Assembly: GCA_021819985.1 (NCBI GenBank)
Contig: JAKAEG010000191.1
Coordinates: 1 to 6,449, forward strand
Length of the DNA: 6,449 nt
DNA from: Nitrospirota bacterium
GTDB lineage: Bacteria > Nitrospirota > Thermodesulfovibrionia > Thermodesulfovibrionales > JdFR-88
Direction: 5' to 3'
Positions 5,543-6,449 of the stretch are shown piece by piece (within the stretch, counting starts at the first letter, position 1; every line of letters starts with the position of its first letter). Made by a program: the position numbers and the translations under genes. The notes beneath the pieces were generated by a model that saw nothing but the letters and a program-made list of their open reading frames with translations, ran no database searches and had not been told where the DNA came from.

Positions 5543-5572
5543 AGTTTATGTGAAAAACAATAAAAGGGTCAA
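5543..5572 (-). promoter_or_regulatory. possible deoA promoter, near-leaderless
   Basis: On the minus strand, TTGACC (5567-5572, five of six -35 matches), an 18-bp spacer and TAAACT (5543-5548, four of six -10 matches) end directly at ATG 5542. Transcription would begin around 5536, inside the annotated reading frame and about 3 nt before ATG 5533. If used, translation starts at the fourth methionine on a leaderless or almost leaderless mRNA, which would explain the absence of a ribosome binding site. Confidence 0.4.
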
Positions 5573-5584
5573 TAATTGAAAATC

Positions 5585-5593
5585 TGTTAAAAT
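5585..5593 (+). promoter_or_regulatory. possible extended -10 promoter towards mltG
   Basis: TGTTAAAAT contains the extended -10 TGn followed by TAAAAT (five of six). The -35 position is poor (AGGGTC), as is common for extended -10 promoters. Transcription would start near 5600, so the palindrome-rich segment that follows would be the first part of the transcript leading to mltG. Confidence 0.35.
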
Positions 5594-5596
5594 ATG

Positions 5597-5763
5597 GCAT
5601 GCTTATTAGATACTCCGGCAGCTCCCTCTCGCGAAGCGAGATCCAGGCCGTGACAAGTCACTTTCAGCCGGCTCCGGCCGCTACTGCCCCGTCTAGCCAT
5701 CATAGCGGGATCCCTGGCCTTTAAGCGGCACCTTTAATTTTTGGGAATTGCTCTTTTTTTCCC
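5597..5763 (+). ncRNA. candidate structured RNA or mltG leader
   Basis: Many short inverted repeats are packed here. TCTCGC-GAA-GCGAGA (5627-5641) is a 6-bp hairpin. GTGA-CAAG-TCAC (5650-5661) is a 4-bp hairpin and GCCG-GCTC-CGGC (5667-5678) another. CCGCTA (5678-5683) pairs with TAGCGG (5703-5708). CCAGG (5643-5647) pairs with CCTGG (5713-5717), enclosing the three inner helices as a multibranch fold. AGGCC (5645-5649) with GGCCT (5716-5720) is an alternative closing helix, so switching is conceivable. GGGAA / TTCCC (5743-5763) flank a T7 run at the end. I match it to no known riboswitch or RNA family. It could equally be transcribed on the minus strand or be DNA-level binding sites. Strand and role are inferred. 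Confidence 0.35.
5599..5724 (+). CDS. possible 41-aa leader peptide, doubtful
   Basis: An ATG five bases past the putative TAAAAT -10 opens a 41-codon frame ending in TAA. The peptide is Ser/Pro/Ala-rich (QPAPAATAPSSHHSG at 23-37), with no membrane segment or recognised domain and no ribosome binding site. It occupies the same bases as the hairpin-rich segment. It could be a leaderless leader peptide whose translation affects the folds, but composition alone would allow it by chance. Confidence 0.15.
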   Translation: MLIRYSGSSLSRSEIQAVTSHFQPAPAATAPSSHHSGIPGL

Positions 5764-5771
5764 GGAGGAGG
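5764..5771 (+). promoter_or_regulatory. mltG: perfect but distant Shine-Dalgarno before mltG
   Basis: GGAGGAGG is an excellent anti-16S match, yet 35 nt separate it from the only plausible mltG ATG and no start codon follows at normal spacing. The intervening sequence is A/T homopolymer (GTTTTTT at 5777-5783, A7 at 5784-5790, A7 at 5792-5798). Folding of T against A could shorten the distance. Confidence 0.4.
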
Positions 5772-5806
5772 AAACAGTTTTTTAAAAAAACAAAAAAACC
5801 ATAAAA

Positions 5807-6449
5807 ATGAAAAAACAATTTTTGTTTTTTTTGGCCGTTTCCGTGGGAATGATCGTGGTCTACGTTCTTTTCCAGTTCGCCATGCCGGTCAACCCAGGCA
5901 AAGGACCTGAGGAGATCAGGATAGCCCCTGGGACGACATTCAGGCAGGCTGCGGAAATACTGAAACAAAAAGGGTATATAGGAGACCGCAGGCTGTTTGT
6001 GATTGCCGCAAGGATCACCGGGGCCGACAGGACCCTTAAGGCCGGCTATTACGTGCTGAGCGGCAACATGCCCGCATGGGTCATATTCCAGATGCTGAAA
6101 AACGGCAGGATGCTGAAAAACCAGGTGACCATAGTGGAAGGCGACAGCCTGCTTGAGATCAGGCGGAAACTCATTGAAAAAAACATAATGAGCGCGGCGG
6201 ATTTTGACCGCCTTTGCAAAAACCAGGCATTCCTGGCCACATTGAACATAGACGCCCCATCGCTTGAAGGTTACCTGTTTCCGGCCACCTATTCCTTTCC
6301 CAAAGGGGACCCGCCTGAACTGGTCTTTGCCGATATGGTGGACAAGCTGATGCAGGAGTATAATGGACAGTTACGGGCCAGGACACTAGCGAAGGGCCTT
6401 AATTTAAGGAGCGTCCTCACCATGGCTTCGATGGTCGAAAAAGAGGCTA
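5807..6449 (+). CDS. mltG: endolytic murein transglycosylase MltG (5' part, cut by window end)
   Basis: MltG is a bitopic inner-membrane lytic transglycosylase (YceG/DUF1175-independent family, formerly YceG-like) that cleaves nascent glycan strands and sets their length. The 214 codons present, of roughly 330-350 expected, show a short cytoplasmic start MKKQ, one membrane helix (about 5-25), and a periplasmic LysM-like subdomain (about 36-110: IRIAPGTTFRQAAEILKQKG, then LKAGYYVLSG). The catalytic domain then begins with VEGDSLLEIRRKL. LEGYLFPATY (153-162) is the family signature, and TMASMVEKEA (205-214) contains the catalytic glutamate (probably E211, E. coli Glu218 equivalent). The rest lies beyond the window. 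ATG 5807 is chosen because an in-frame stop lies at 5783-5785 and the membrane helix follows at once. It is divergent from deoA and functionally unrelated to it. Confidence 0.93.
   Translation, partial: MKKQFLFFLAVSVGMIVVYVLFQFAMPVNPGKGPEEIRIAPGTTFRQAAEILKQKGYIGDRRLFVIAARITGADRTLKAGYYVLSGNMPAWVIFQMLKNGRMLKNQVTIVEGDSLLEIRRKLIEKNIMSAADFDRLCKNQAFLATLNIDAPSLEGYLFPATYSFPKGDPPELVFADMVDKLMQEYNGQLRARTLAKGLNLRSVLTMASMVEKEA

Noticed and set aside
5142..5600. 152-codon minus-strand frame overlapping the deoA start
   Set aside because: It is a shifted frame over conserved deoA codons with His/Arg-rich translation and no recognisable domain.
5641..5720. Cobalamin riboswitch, suggested by CCGCTACTG and a CAAGTCAC segment
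   Set aside because: The conserved B12-box and the surrounding core elements are absent, and neither neighbouring gene has a cobalamin link.
5693..5968. 91-codon minus-strand frame opposite the mltG start
   Set aside because: It is antisense to the mltG membrane segment and LysM-like region and shows no ribosome binding site or domain.
1..6449. CRISPR array, tRNA, rRNA or insertion-sequence ends
   Set aside because: No regularly spaced direct repeats, no cloverleaf with conserved tRNA positions, no rRNA-like stretch and no transposase or matching terminal inverted repeats were seen.

Overview
The window is a chromosomal segment from a diderm (Gram-negative-type) bacterium. Four consecutive genes for the early lipid A pathway (lpxD, fabZ, lpxA, lpxI) show that it builds a lipopolysaccharide outer membrane. 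The composition is moderately GC-rich, ATA (Ile) and AGG (Arg) codons are frequent, and the pyrophosphatase is LpxI rather than LpxH, so it is unlike an enterobacterium. I cannot name the phylum from sequence alone.

Layout. (1) 18-3145, plus strand: lpxD-fabZ-lpxA-lpxI. The first three are tightly packed (4-nt overlap, then 5 nt); lpxI follows after a 31-nt T-rich gap with its own possible -10 element. (2) 3146-3479: a convergent gap with no secure gene but several cryptic open frames, one of them resembling a small ribbon-helix-helix protein that may be frameshifted. (3) 3480-4023, minus strand: a two-gene type II toxin-antitoxin module, an AbrB/SpoVT-fold antitoxin overlapping a RelE/YafQ-like toxin. 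It has a near-consensus sigma70 promoter, a perfect dyad over the -10 and an 11-bp inverted repeat upstream. (4) 4099-4130: a strong intrinsic terminator that ends the next gene's transcript just before the module's promoter. (5) 4190-5542, minus strand: a complete pyrimidine-nucleoside/thymidine phosphorylase (deoA/pdp type). (6) 5543-5806: a divergent regulatory gap rich in short inverted repeats, the best candidate here for an undescribed structured RNA or leader. (7) 5807-6449, plus strand: the 5' part of mltG, cut by the window edge just past the catalytic-glutamate motif.

How the genes work together. LpxA and LpxD add the two 3-hydroxyacyl chains to the UDP-glucosamine lipid A precursor. 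FabZ keeps the acyl-ACP pool moving between lipid A and phospholipid. LpxI cleaves UDP-2,3-diacylglucosamine to lipid X. LpxB, the next enzyme, is not encoded downstream. MltG trims nascent peptidoglycan, so both ends of the window concern the envelope; the phosphorylase is nucleoside salvage and the toxin-antitoxin module is an accessory insertion.

Translation signals are mixed. fabZ, lpxA and the antitoxin have clear Shine-Dalgarno sequences. lpxD, lpxI and deoA have none, but carry a TANNNT -10-like hexamer a few bases before a start codon, which suggests leaderless mRNAs.
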